A DNA stretch of 64,000 bases, from positions 32,324,693 to 32,388,692 of the forward strand of contig CM064875.1 in assembly GCA_032719365.1 (NCBI GenBank). The letters are read 5' to 3'. The translations under genes and the position numbers were made by a program. Below the pieces are notes generated by a model. That model ran no database searches. It was not told the DNA's origin and was given only the letters and a program-made list of their open reading frames with translations. This stretch comes from Prinsepia uniflora (taxonomy: Eukaryota > Streptophyta > Magnoliopsida > Rosales > Rosaceae). Shown piece after piece: positions 9,833 to 22,892 of this stretch (position 1 is its first letter; each line of letters starts with the position of its first letter).

Positions 9833-12715
9833 TGACATGACCCATCCCAATCCCCCTGGATTATCGTGGCATGTGCCTACTACCGTCTAACACCGCCTGT
9901 CAGACCAGGTACAAACTCGTCGACCTCTCGGGATCATCCAAAGTACGCCAGGATCGGTGGTGGCATGTGATGTGTCGATCTCTGCTACAGCCCACATCCG
10001 GGATCAATCTGAAGGGTATTGAAAACCATAAAAGTTGTGAGTGGACAAAAATGAACAGTTTATAAAATAGTTTATCGAAAATACATTTACACCCTTCACA
10101 TAAAGCATGCATGCATCATAAAATAGTTCTTTCAAATACTTTCTCGGAGAAAGACGTATTGCTTCCCAAATCAAATCTTAGTGGAAAATGCTTTTCAATC
10201 GAAGTTAGTGTCTTAGTAGGGTCTTAGCCCAAAACCAAATCATATAAGGTCTCAGCCCAAAACCAAGTCATAGAAAATAAGTATGGGGTCTCAGCCCAAA
10301 TCATAGATTACGTGGGAACTCAACCCATCCTCATCTCAATGTCAGTCATGATTCCAATCCTAGCACATGTGCAAATATAAGATTAGGATCGCTCACAATC
10401 CTAGCATGTCACCATGAACACATCACTCGCCGCTACCATCTCTAAATCATCGTGAACACATCACCGATCGATCTCAAAGAATAACATTGACACTCCTAAG
10501 TAGAGTCTCCCTCGGCCATTGCCTCCAGCGGCCGTTCGACAACAGTGAATGCATCGTGATCTCTCTAGAAGGAACACATCCGCAGTCCGGAGGCGAGCGT
10601 CATATCACCCGGGACTCTAACCCGAGTGTCATCATCGATCGGGGCTCTAACCCGATCGTCCGAGATTCTAACCTGTAGTATCACACATAGGATTCCTCGA
10701 TTCCTACCTAATTTATAACTGGGTCTCATACGCAAAATATAACCCAGGATTCCTCGAATCCTGTCAATTCACAACTGGGTCTCATGCCCGAAATATCCTT
10801 CTAAATCTCGTAACTAGGTCGTAGCCCGACTTATCTCATGTTTGACTATACTCTAAGTCAAATCTCAAATCAACTGGGTCATATGCCCGAAAGATATTTC
10901 CAAATCTGAAAACCATTTCTCATTTCCAAAACAATTTCAAATCATCCCTGACTTCGTGCTAAGTTAGGGTCTTTCAAATGGGTCTCGTGCCTGAATCTCG
11001 ATTTCACGCATCCCTGTGAAATCCTCAAAAACGTAACTCAATTCCTCGATTTCACGCCTCTCCGTGAAACCTTCAGAATCACGTATAACTCATACACGTA
11101 GTATACTCGGCCGAAGCTCGAACATAATATAAAACATAAATCTTGAACTACGTGCAATATGACATTTTCTACGAAAATGCCCAACAAACCATATTTAAAA
11201 CTCATACACTCATGGCATCTCAAATCATATTCATAAACACATATAAAACATTTATGCATGCATCATATTCATAAAACAAAGTTCCACTCATAGACCGTCC
11301 AAGTTTCGCCTCGATACGTGTGCCATAAGCCTCTCCAGGCTAAACCAACCTCTCCGGATCATCCGAACCTGTTCAAAACATACTCAAAGGTTACTACCAA
11401 CCTAGAGAAGTCCTAATCAAGAACCCCCAACATTTCCAAAAAAGTCAACGTGTCTCGGACACGCTTCCCTAGGCTTTAAACCTCAATTTGACCAACCTAA
11501 CGATCTCTGATCGACTCAAAATCACCACCATTAGATTAGTATCGTCAAAACATTTAAAATGGTTCTAGTTACACCTCGAAATACGTCCTATATGCCCCAC
11601 ATGCGGGTCATAGCTGGCTGGTCAAAAGTCAACGCTGACGTCAGTAGTCAACGCTGACGTCTAACATCAGCAGTGACGTCATTTGTAACACCTGTCAGTC
11701 TGACATGTCAGACCTACCTGATGTCATCATCATCCCTATCCTCTATCCGGGTCAACCCGGTTCTCTACAATTGAGTCACGCAGACCCACGGATCCGACCC
11801 TATCCATTATTCTAAATCGGACCATCTTTTTCGATCCCTTAGTCCCATTCTCTTCATCTCTATCCTAGGAAGAGATCCCTCTAATAAAAAATAAGAAAAT
11901 CAATCGAAGTCTTACCCGTTTATGGATGAACAGGGACGTCCCATTTTTCAGTTTTCCTCTTTGTCGTTCCCAGACACCGTAGTCCCTCCTTTTGGTCTCT
12001 GTGAGTTCGTACACCACCCAGGAACCCCTTCGATAATTAGAAATGGCCCAAAAATCCTCTAAACCCAACTTAGAAAATGGACCCATTTAACGGTTTCGGG
12101 TTTTACCTTGCTGTGACTCCTCCGCCGTGCTCAGCCTTTCCTCCGTCGTCTCACTGCCTTCCCATCACTCTCAGTCTCTAACTCAGACCACCAGCACACG
12201 CATGATGATGAGGAAGGGGATGGGGTGGTTTACGGTTTTGGGTTCGATGCGTTCGAATGGAACAGATGAAGAGGGTGGGTGCATGTATCTGCGTTAGGTG
12301 AGCAATGGATGAGTGACAAGTCATGTATCTGTGTTAGGTGAGCAATGGATGAGTGACACTTGTCACTCATCCATTGGGCCTGAAACAAATATCTGGGCCC
12401 ACAACAAGACAAATGCTCACTTCCTCGCAAATTGTGCAATAGTACCTTAACCGTTCTAGACCCGTAACTTTCCCAGTGAATGTCCGATTTTGACATGCAG
12501 CCTGTCTACGGACTCGCATCGACTCGATCTACATAACGGTCCTTGGTCCTCATGCATTGAACCTCCTGGGCCAAAAGTCAACTTTTTGCCATCGTCTAGG
12601 TGCAAAATCGTAATTTCACCCTGAACGTACGATGATCCTCTCTAATCCTCGATTAGCCTCGCTAATCCTCAATTTAATCTTAAATAAATCACAAAATTTG
12701 GGATGGGTCGTTACA
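9833..12715 (-). repeat. LTR (2883 bp) with PBS on one side and PPT-like sequence on the other
   Basis: It begins tgacatgacccatccc and ends gggatgggtcgttaca. It carries GTGAGTGGAC (about 10036-10045), ATGCATGCAT (about 10107), a complementary TCCACTCATAG box (about 11284-11294), and hairpin-like phrases such as gggtctcatgccc and cgggactctaacccg between them. A 26-bp palindrome is at 12347-12372. Confidence 0.8.
12282..12361. repeat. 40-bp tandem duplication inside the LTR
   Basis: The segment from catgtatctgcgttaggtg through ggatgagtgacaagt is directly repeated once. The second copy runs into the 26-bp palindrome. Confidence 0.75.
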
Positions 12716-15539
12716 ACCTACGTCACCAAGACGTACCAATCCCGAATTTGTTGGTTACTTACCACCATCTAACAACACTCCATGGTCATCCACCACCAAT
12801 ACAATCTCTCCATTTGGAGCGGTAACAAACCTGCCAACATCCTACTCAAGGCATCGACTATTCATCTTTTCCTAAGTGGTACTCAATGTATCGTCTCATT
12901 TGCCATGGGGATAACCTCTACCCAACCGTCACTAACACTCATCCTATCTGAATGATTTCAATCTAAACTATCCTGGTTCGCTGGAGCTAATCCCAACTAG
13001 CTCAATCCATAAACAACGTGGTCTATACTTATTTTGAGCATCCCAATTTGCTCTTATCGTGCTCCATTGTCCAAATTGGTCCAAAACACTATGATGCCTA
13101 CGCATAACAGCTCACACATATTGCGATACTCAATTGCCTCAACCCATAATCATCTCGATCCTCACAACCTACCGACGATCCACACTAGCTCTCTTGGTCC
13201 ACAACACACAAACACTAGCACGAGTCTATCCAAATTTGGTTCTCACACCACCTCTAGTGACCTCGAGCACTATCCGCTCTCCAAGTCACTCAAATTCGGC
13301 TCACAACTGTACGCTTGTAGCACTCCTTGACTCAGCTCATAAACCCATGAGTGATGAGAAGTTCACTAAGCTAACACATGGTAAGGAATACTCATTTCGT
13401 ACCAGCTCATTGTCCACCTATCTCGTCAACCCAACTCCAAGCTCACTGAGTTAACTGGGGACATCATAACACACGTTCCAAGTCCCTCATGACCATACGG
13501 CCGTATCCTCCCAGCCTCCAAGTCGTCACTCTCCCGGACATCTACCACGTGTCACTGGAACCAATCTGTCTTAAGGTCAAGGCCTTATCTCCCTTTTATC
13601 ATATCATTTATGCACATCCAATAGGTGATTCCATCACCATACCCGTCAGTATAATGGCTCACATGTCCCAACTCCATGGGATCAACTCATGCACATAACA
13701 CTCGTGCAATCCGACCACCATTAAGCAAGATAGCTAGAGTGTTTGTCACCTATCCAAGCACACCTCGTGCCTTCCATAAACCAACCAAACTCCATCTCAC
13801 CGAGCCACTTGGGATCCTCTCTGTCCCGCTTAGCGATCACTACCACCGTGATTCGCACGTCGGTCACATAAGGCTCGGAGCTCGAAGCAACCCTCGCCCA
13901 AGTTCCCTGAGTACACGAATCCCCATGACGCCTCTGCGTCATCCATAACCACTTGGTCATTGTGGAATTCCGTTAAACTCATATCCCTTTGAGATGCCAC
14001 ATCCTCACTCAAGTCTTCTTATCGAGACCCGACACAACTCGATGAAGTCTCACTACCTCAATCGGCATCGCACTCAGTACAACTCGACACACACGTACCT
14101 CTGCACCAAATGCAGGGACCTCACCTCTCGGTAACATGTCAGGTTACCGACACGACTGACGAACCCTCCTCGTCTCAGTTATCACTAGGCCATGAGCATA
14201 CCATAACAAGGTCATAGCCACCGCTCATACCCTGACAAGGCTGGGGTGAATATAATGTAATAACGTCCCTCAAACGTCGCCCCACTCTCAATAGTCTTAT
14301 CCACGTCCATCGATAGCAATGTCTGTTACGATCCTGATGCAAAACGTTCCAAGAAACGCTCCGCTATGGAAACTCTGCACTAATACGAAAACTCACCACC
14401 TATACTAATCACCTAGGACGATCCTAACCATGTCCTCAAGAATGTAACTCAACGCCAGTACAATCTGCTCATAAACGTGTAATCCACCGATTAGTCCACC
14501 CCGAGATCCGATATATGATCTCATGATTGTACTTGTGGATTGGATCTCACTAGATGACCCTAGTTTTAGACCAATAAGTGGTATTGACTCTGAAAAGTCG
14601 TCCTACTGGGACCTAGTCCACCAGTACTCGGCCCTACTTAGTGTCGAACACTGTTTAACCACGGAATGAGATGTCAATCAAAACCCATTCGGGAGCCAAC
14701 ACACTGAAACATGGCATACTATGCCAATCCAAAAACCACAGATATGTTCATTTCCACCTACTTTCCTATTCCTACCCTCACTACCAGATTGATGACAGGC
14801 TGTCTTTACCATAGAGACATCACATACAACACATGTGCAACACTCTGAGAGCAATACTCTGCTCTGATACCAAACTGACAGAACCCATCCCTAATCCCTC
14901 TGGATTATCGTGCGATGTGCCTGCTCTCATCTGACATCTTGTGTTAGACCAAGGATAAAACTATAACCCGCTCATGGTTACCCAGAGTGCGCTAGGATCT
15001 GTGGTGGCATGTGATGTCTAGATCTCTGCTACAGCCCGCATCGCGATCAACCTGGACGGTGCCAAAAACAACAAAACATGTGAGTGGACAAAAATAAGCA
15101 TTTATTAAAAACCTTTTGCCAAAAAAAGCTGTCACCCTCCGTTTTACAAAGCATGCATGCATATCGCTTAAAACCAATACTTTTAGTGAAATAACACATG
15201 TGAAAAACAAGTAATTTCATCATAAAACCATCACAAGTTACCAACAACTACTAGACACAGTCACTCAGTGAAAAACCTCGGGACCCATTCTCCTATCTGT
15301 CTTCCGTCTCTATCCGTCAGATCATCAGTCTTTATCAGGGAAATCACTTGGGAAAATCACCCATCTCTATCACGGTCACGATTTTCATATCGATACGCGT
15401 GCGACTCAGATTTACACAACCAATCTACACCTAGCTTTGGAGTCCGCGACTCGACGTCTAGGTGGGCACTAGGCTCGGAGTCCCTAAAACGACGCCTTAG
15501 TGCAATAACCCGACACTTCTGCAGGTAGTGTCATCGTGA

Positions 15540-15768
15540 CCTCTCCGGGGGAACACATCCCTACCGGAGTCATAACCATCCGGGTCCTCTTCGGGGAAAC
15601 ATATTCTTACCAGAGGCCTTGTCTGAGGAAACACATTCATATTAGATCCATATCTAACATCTCATCGAGTCTCCTTTGGGGAAACATATTCTTGCCGAAG
15701 TCATAGCTAACATCTCATCGGGTCCCCTATAGGGAAACACATTCTTGCCGGAGTCATAGTCAACATCT
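15540..15768 (-). repeat. tandem array of about 60-bp units (ggggaaacatattcttgcc type)
   Basis: About four diverged units share 'ctcatcg(g/a)gtc..ct..ggggaaacacattcttgccggagtcata'. It sits at the same place in the LTR as the hairpin arrays of the other subfamilies. Confidence 0.7.
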
Positions 15769-16691
15769 AATAGAATGGTCATAATAAAAATAGTGGAAAT
15801 ATATGTTCAAAAAAAGTTATTTCGCACCGGGACTCAACCCAAAACTAGTTTCCACAAATCACATAAAACAGTGTCCAGTGTTACATCAAACAGGGTTCGA
15901 AGCCCCCCAACTAGGCCCTTGGTCCAAAACACGATTTCTAATGGACTCACTCCGGGAGTCCGTTATCTTTCTATCTTTCAATTGGGTGACAAGCCCAAAA
16001 AGCATTTCAATAGGGCCTCAAGCCCGATCTACCTTCTCACGAAAATCCGAAAACATTTATTTCATACCATGATTAAATGCATAAATCATCATTCAAATCA
16101 CTATGGAATCATTACATTTCAAACCATGTTTAATAAACATTAAAACATATATGCATGCAGCATTTAGAAAGCAAAGTCCACTCACACACCATCCATGCTA
16201 CGAGCTTGCAATCCTCGTCGTAAGCCACTTCGGGGCTAATCCATACTCTCTGTTACGTCCAAAACTGTCCAAATTACACTCAAATGGTACTACTAATCTA
16301 TACAAGTTCAAACTATAAACCCTCAAAACTCCCGGAAGAGTCAACGTGTCCCGAACACGGTTTTTGAGGCTAAAAACCTATATTTGACCAACCAAACGAT
16401 CTCTGATAGACCTGAAACCACCATCATTAGATTTAGATCGTCGAAACCTTTCTAACAAGATCGATCCCACCTAGAAAATTATGCCCACGCACCCCTAGAC
16501 GCAGGTTAAAGTCAAGGTCAATACTGGTTAAAGGTAAACGCTGACGTCGGCAGTCAACAATCAAAGTCATCGGCTAGCGTCGTGTCTGAAAAGTCTGACA
16601 CGTGTTAGATTTGACAGAGCCACGTGTCAGCTCTCTATTGGTCCACGTGTCTAACACCTGACATGCTGATTGGACCTAACAGCAAGCCATG

Positions 16692-19561
16692 TGCAACGAC
16701 CCATCCTAGAAATCGAGATTAGATTAGTGGTTAATAGCGGATTAGTGAAGTTAATCGGTGATTAGTTGGATGATTTCGGAAAGATGGTGTGAAATGGAGG
16801 TTTAGCCCTTAGAATTGGGCAAACGGTTGACTTTTTCGTTCGGGCGGTCGAATGGACTTTGACCGATGACTGTGACGTAGTTCGGGACATCACGAGTTCA
16901 TAGACAGGTGGCACGTCCGATTCCGACGTTCGAGGAAAAAGTTATGATGTTCGAAAGTTTGAGGGTACTTTGGTAATTTGGTTTATAAGGGGCAAAGGGT
17001 TGACTTTTTGTACGACAAGTTATTTTCACGAATTTCAAGGACCGTTAGGGAGGTCCCGATTCCCTGAGTACAACAACAGGCGGCACGTTGTCATCGGACT
17101 TCGGACGGTTCGAATATGAGTCTAAATAGATGAAGGGTAAAATGGTAATTTGTAGAGACAAGGGTAAAAGGGTTTTTTGTCTGATTTTAAATGGTGAACA
17201 AGGAGATGGGGACAACTGTCCCTGATTGTGGGATATTTTCTATTTGGGAGTAAGGAAAGGTGGACACATGTCCCTCTTCTGGTTGGTATAGCATCTTCCC
17301 ATTGTTTTGGACGATCAAATAAACACGGGCAAGGTTTTTATGGTGGGTTCTGTCGTGTGAGAGTTGAGGGTTGTGTGAGATTGAGTGAAAAACCAGAGTG
17401 CAAATCGTGTTATGAGGGTGTGGAAACAGAGAGAAGGTAGAGTCGAGGAAAGGAGAGGTCGAGTTAAAAAAAAAAAACTCAGAAAACAATTCTACAGACC
17501 CGTATACCCCAAGTCTCCATAAATGGCTTCCAACCTTACTGGATGGTGCTGGGGGCAGAAGGAACATAACTTGGACGTTGAGGTGATTATGACGGTAACC
17601 ACGACAAGGTTTTTGATGGCAAGGTAAGGAAGGAACCGTGAGCTTCGTTTTTGTGGTTAAGCTTTAGAACTGAACCTTTACTGATTATTGTTTGTTCTGA
17701 TGCTTGAAACCTGGTCCTGGAGATCCTAGGAGTTTTCTGAGATCAAAATCACGGCTAGGAATGGCCGGACTCGTGAAGGTTCACCGGAGGGCAGTCGGCC
17801 GGTTTTTGCAGCAAGCTAGGAGGTAATATAATAACATGATTTTCACGTTTGTGGGGTTATAGATCGATAGGAAAGATTTAGAAGAAACTATAGGACCGAT
17901 TAGATTTGAAATTGGACCGAAAACGAAGGAATTATAGGGTCGAACCACCCACGCCTGTTCGGGTTGGACTGGTCTGGACCTGTTTACCAGAGGTTGAATA
18001 TGAACAGTGCCGGTGCGTGTAGGCGCATGGTACTATTTTTGAGGATGGTTCCAACACAACTTTTAAAGTATTCGATGTAACGAACATTTTGGCGCTGGTT
18101 TCGAGTCGATCGGACATTGTCTCGATATGTTTCGGGTTGTCTGAATGTTTTAGGGCTCGTTTACAAATAGTTGAAAATTCGGAAAAATTATGGGCTTTAG
18201 TATAAACTTTATGAAGTAGTTAGTGACCTTACTATGGGATTTGGACAGGTTTGGGAAAGCCGGTGATAGTGGATTGGCCGAAAACGGCGTGGAACTTATG
18301 ATGCATGCATATATGTTGTATATGTTTTCTATACGTGATTTCTAGGTTGTGATTTGATATTGATGATTTACGATTTTGGCACGTATTTCGAGATAATGAC
18401 GTGTTTGCACGTTTTACGAGTTTCTGATTTATGTTGAGATTTGACCATGGCTTTGATGACTTGATTTTGGGATTTGAAGTATGATTGGATTTCAATGCTT
18501 TACGACGGATTTTGGAAAAGTGATTTCGGGCTTGAATCCCTGTTCATGTGATTTCGGTAAACGAGATTTCAGTTTTGGAATCGGATTTTGGAAAGATGAT
18601 TCTTAATTCGGTTTTGAAACTTGAAAGAGAAATTCTGGATTTGGGTTCGGGATGCTAACTTACAGAATCATGATTGCGAATTTGAATATGGATTTTCTAT
18701 GGTTTTCACATGGTTTTGGGTTTAAAGACCCGTTGAAAAATGGTTTTGGGTTTAAAGACCCGGAAAATGGAAAATGGCTGGAGCTGGTTTTGAGTTTAAA
18801 GACTCGGTTGATTGACGGGGGAGGGCCCTGGTTTGATATGTTTTGAGTTTAAAGACTCGATATATGTTTTGAATTTAAAGACTCGGTTATTGTGATATCC
18901 CCCGAGGCCTGTTGATTGTGTTATGAGTTTAAAGACTCGTTGATATCCCGGGAAGGCCTGATTATGCGCATGGTTTTGAGTTTAAAGACTCGGGCACACT
19001 TGAGATCCAGCAACTTGCAGGATTGATGTTTTTCACTGGCTTTTCACTGGTTTTTCAGATGTTTTGGGTAATGACCTGGATGATTTGGAATTATGATTTT
19101 AGGCTGAGGCCTTGGATTTGAACCACGGATTTGAGAAAGGGAATTATTCTGGTTTTCGGTAATGGTTTCCTTAGCTTGGATATGAATGGTTTTATGGAAT
19201 GGATTTCATATGCATGCATTGGTTTTTCGTGGAGGGTATAAAAGTACTTTCTTATAAACTGATTTCTGAACTTACTATCTATTTTTGTCCACTCACAGTT
19301 TTTTTATGTTTTCTGATACCCTTCAGGTTGTTGCGGTGCGAGCTGTTGTTCAAGAGATGGAGACATCACACACGCGATCCAGAGTAGATCCTGCGCACTC
19401 TGGGAAGTCCTAAAGTGTTTGGACGGTTCGTTCGGGAATTACTTGTCCAGCTTACGTGTTACATGGAGGTTGGACGTCGGTTTAGCCTTCATGTCACGCG
19501 TAAGTTAGACGGGAGTATGACTTAACCCTTAATCTGGGGGGATTAGGGGTGGGTCGTGTCA
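16692..19561 (+). mobile_element. solo LTR (2870 bp), TSD CCATG
   Basis: It begins tgcaacgacccatcc and ends gggtgggtcgtgtca, flanked by ccatg at 16687-16691 and 19562-19566. There is no PBS or internal sequence, so it is the product of LTR-LTR recombination. It contains ATGCATGCAT boxes (about 18300 and 19207), GTCCACTCACAG (about 19287) and a GAGTTTAAAGACTC array. The matching upstream GTGAGTGG box is not recognisable here. Confidence 0.9.
18718..18991 (+). repeat. hairpin array, GGGTTTAAAGACCC / GAGTTTAAAGACTC type (7 units)
   Basis: Two units have G-C arms (GGGT/ACCC) and most of the others A-T arms (GAGT/ACTC). One unit, gaatttaaagactc, has a single mismatch. Confidence 0.8.
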
Positions 19562-20580
19562 CCATGTGAAGAACTGTGAGTGGTCCACGCATCTGATAAC
19601 TCTGAAAATCGATGACATCATCAGATGACATCATCGTCGTCTTCCACTCGCTGGGCCAACCCGGCCCTCTATAACGGGTCGAACAGACCCGCTGCTTGAC
19701 CTGGTCTGTTCTTCGTCCTCCGACCACCAAACCACACCATTTTCATACCTACTGACTCGTCGAACAACCAGAAAACGTCCTAGGACCTCAAAATTAGAAG
19801 AAAAGGGCTAGGATTTACTTGCCCAAGATCGACATCTCATGACCATCTTCAAATCGCCAACCAGGGTTGTTCAGTCATCCAATCTTCTTGCTTTCGATCC
19901 CTACCAACTCACACAAGCTCAGTGCACACCACCAAATTATTATAAACCCCTTTAAACGTCTAAATCGAAAGTTTGAATTTTCAAAAGGAAACGGGTTTCA
20001 GGTTTACCTGGGTTTTCTGGGCTCCTCCGCCGTCCATGGCGATCCTGTTGCCTCCCACAACGTATCTCAGTCCCTCACTCAACCTCAGTCACTCTCTTGG
20101 CCTAAAACAGACTTGCAAATGGGGAAGGGAAGGATTTTGGGGTTTTCGGGTTTGGTTGAACAAAAGAGAGAAAAAGGTGAGATATGCATTAATGAAAAGG
20201 GATGGGCATTAGATGAGTGACACTTGACACTCATCCATTGGGCCTGACCAAAATATCTGGGTCCACAAGAGACAAATGTTTACCTGCCTCGTAATTTGTA
20301 CAATAGTACCCAAAATCTTCCATGACTCATAACTTTCCCATACGATGTCAGATTTTGACGTGCCGCCTGTCTACGGACTCGTATCTACTCTATCCTCGTA
20401 ATGGTCCTCAGTTCTTGTGCATTGACCTCCTCGGTCAAAATTTAACTTTTTACCCTTGTTTAAGGACAAAATCATCATTTCACCCTCAACGTCCAACAAT
20501 CCTTGACTAATTTCATATTAGTCTTCCTAATCCTCAATTTGTTCCTAATTAATCCTATAAGTTTGGGACGGGTCATTACA

Positions 20581-21733
20581 TTTAGCACGCAACATGTATT
20601 GAGTGTGAGTGGACTGTTTGTTTTAGAACTGGAATGCATGCATAACTGTTTTGAATGCTTTATTAGATGATTTGAGTTGAAATTTTTTGATATTGTTATT
20701 GAATGATGATGTGGATTGTAATAATCGGTTTATGAAACGTTTTACGGATTTTCGTGAAAATAAGGTTTTGGGCTTGAGATTCGATGGAATGATGATTTGA
20801 CTTAGATTTAGGGGTCAACGGGAAATTGAAAGGAAAGAATGCATTTCATCTGGATTTGAATAACGATAAATCGGGATTTATAGACAAGTTCTGGACACGA
20901 TTTTCCGGTGGTTTTTGTAGAACATACTTGTGAGCAATATGTCTCGGGCACATGCCCAATTGAACAATGTTTAATCCAATTTGAGACATAAATGATTTTA
21001 ATATGATTATTCACCGGATTTGGTTACGGTTCCACATGTACCATCCAGGGTGAGTTGGTTAGTCTTCTCTAGACGTCGAGGATCCTGGAGTAGTCACGGT
21101 GCACTACTTGATATTAGTGACTTCGAGGAGAGGCTTAGGATCGGGAGTGCGAGATTATGATATCGTCCCGAACGCAGTAGATCCGGGTAGGCACCTCATG
21201 TTGATATCACCCCGAAAGTCGTTGTGATGGGTCCTGGGAAGTACTCGGAGATGAGACCCCGAGTTGCACGCATAGCATTGGAAATCGTGACTAGTTTTGA
21301 TTATAGACATCACAGATGTCTTATGATGGGGTATATTGTGTTTCACTAATGTATGTGTCCAGGTGTATGTATATGTATGTGTGATTTGAATTTTTTTCAT
21401 ATGATTTATCTTAAATGCATGCATGTTTGTAAAATGGAGGGTTAGACAGGCCGTGATACAGAGATAGGGGCCGATACCTAGGTTGACGCTTAGACAGTAC
21501 TGCTGCGAACCTGACACCCTACGGGGTAGGTTTTAGTACTTGTATTGTACTGACATATATATGCTCGATCATGTATAATAGATACATATCATTTCTCTAG
21601 CAATGGGGTAGTGTACTCTGCATGCTTATATTTGAACCCTTAAAGGGTATTTTTGGTATTTTGAGTATGATTTTCAGACGTGAGCATGGCACGTTCCCCT
21701 ATGATCCCGGGGGATCGGGACGGGTTCTTTCAA
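20581..21733 (+). repeat. decayed plus-strand LTR fragment (3' part)
   Basis: It contains GTGAGTGGAC (about 20604), an ATGCATGC box (about 20634), a stretch like the module near 41860-42060 (gtcacggtgcactac, gagaccccgagttgcacgcatagc), a second ATGCATGCAT (about 21416) and an end-like ccgggggatcgggacgggt. The left part is missing and no PBS follows. Confidence 0.55.
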
Positions 21734-22142
21734 TTATATTATTATTACTCGTATTACGTGTAAGTCTAAAACAATTGTTTGAGTTTTCTATAAACCGAAG
21801 GGTTACAACATGTTTTACTTATTGTGATTTTACATTGAAATAAATTATTGGGTTCACCCATCCTTTTTTTTAAACCCCTGCGGTTTCGTTGGTGTTACAC
21901 ATGCTTCAAGGAAGCTTGGTTTGCTGCTCTAACATGCACTCCGGGGTTTGGAGTGACGTGGTGGAAATCGGTTAAAGAATATTAACTCCTACAGTATGAT
22001 CATCATGAGTGTCCATACTCTATAATTTTGTTGCCGCTGTTAGATGTGATCAATTTTTCACTAGTTACGTCCCACTCGACCCATTAAAACTGTAGAATAG
22101 TATACTCAATACAATAGTACACTGTATATAAATCATATCCGT
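21734..22142. other. unassigned AT-rich sequence between transposons
   Basis: No coding similarity is seen. The phrase ending gttggtgttaca (about 21889-21900) resembles the end of a minus-strand LTR, but I cannot find its other end. Confidence 0.3.
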
Positions 22143-22318
22143 TGTTAGATAGGGTTAGTTTTTGGGACAGATGTCCCAAGGTAGTTTCCTAAACAGTTTC
22201 TAGATAGTTAATAGAAACAGATCATGACAGATAACTGTTCAGTTATCTGTATCCTCAATCTGTATAAGTACAAGCCTGGCGGCTATGAATGAAATCACTG
22301 ATTCCAAGAAATTCTTCA
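22143..22318 (+). repeat. copia 5' LTR (176 bp)
   Basis: It starts tgttagatag and ends attcttca. A TATA-like tgtataagta at 22261-22270 lies about 50 bp before the LTR end. Confidence 0.8.
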
Positions 22319-22330
22319 TGGTATCAAAGC
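22319..22330 (+). other. copia primer-binding site
   Basis: Sequence tggtatcaaagc abuts the LTR; it is the initiator Met-tRNA type with one change from TGGTATCAGAGC. Confidence 0.8.
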
Positions 22331-22892
22331 CATTTTCTGACCACCATAATCGAACCCTCTCTAATCTCTCTTCTTTTCTAACATGGCAACCAATTCATGC
22401 TCTTCCCTTTTAGTCTCTCTTAATCATGTTTCAACCTTGGTCTCTGTCAAACTAAATGAGACTAATTATCTCCTTTGGGAATCATAGATCAAACCCTTCC
22501 TCATAGGTCATAATCAGCGTGTTTCATAGATGGAATGCACCCTACTTCTCCTCCTACACTGCCACCATAAACACCTTATGTTTCTTCCCCATAGTTTGAA
22601 ACTTCTGAGTCCACTATTACCTCTCTCTATGTCCCTCAACCAAACCTTGCCTATAATCAGTGGTATCAAATTGATCAAATCCTTATTAGCATGTTAAGAG
22701 CCACTCTCACTGAATCAATTCTATCCCAAGTAGTAGGTCTCAACACTTCTCGAGACATCTAGGAATGTCTCTCTCAGAATTTTTCCCAGTATTCCCTAGC
22801 TAATGCAACAACCTTTGGTTTTAACTTATGTCTCTCTCCAAAGGAAATAAATCCATCTCTCAATACCTTACCCGTGCCAAAACACTGCTGAT

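Larger units (their letters stand above)
9404..12715 (-). mobile_element. partial LARD-like element: internal fragment plus LTR
   Basis: The internal fragment 9404-9832 is non-coding and ends in a clean PBS (gctctgatacca, 9818-9829) next to the LTR at 9833. The right side of this LTR, 12716 onward, looks like a polypurine-tract region, so the LTR may be shared with the next element. Confidence 0.65.
12716..20580 (-). mobile_element. LARD-like element: non-coding internal region plus 5' LTR
   Basis: The internal region 12716-14875 starts with a PPT-like stretch and ends in a PBS (gctctgatacca within 14861-14873). No gag or pol similarity is recognised in either strand. Its LTR (14876-20580) is split by a solo LTR. 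If the LTR at 9833-12715 is its 3' LTR, the element is complete but old, because the two LTRs differ visibly. Confidence 0.65.
14876..20580 (-). repeat. LTR split by a solo LTR (14876-16691 and 19567-20580; about 2.83 kb joined length)
   Basis: It starts tgacagaacccatccc and ends gggacgggtcattaca. The two parts abut at the CCATG target site of the insertion. The first part carries GTGAGTGGAC (about 15080), ATGCATGCAT and GTCCACTCACA (about 16178). A mutated 26-bp palindrome is at about 20211-20236. Confidence 0.8.
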
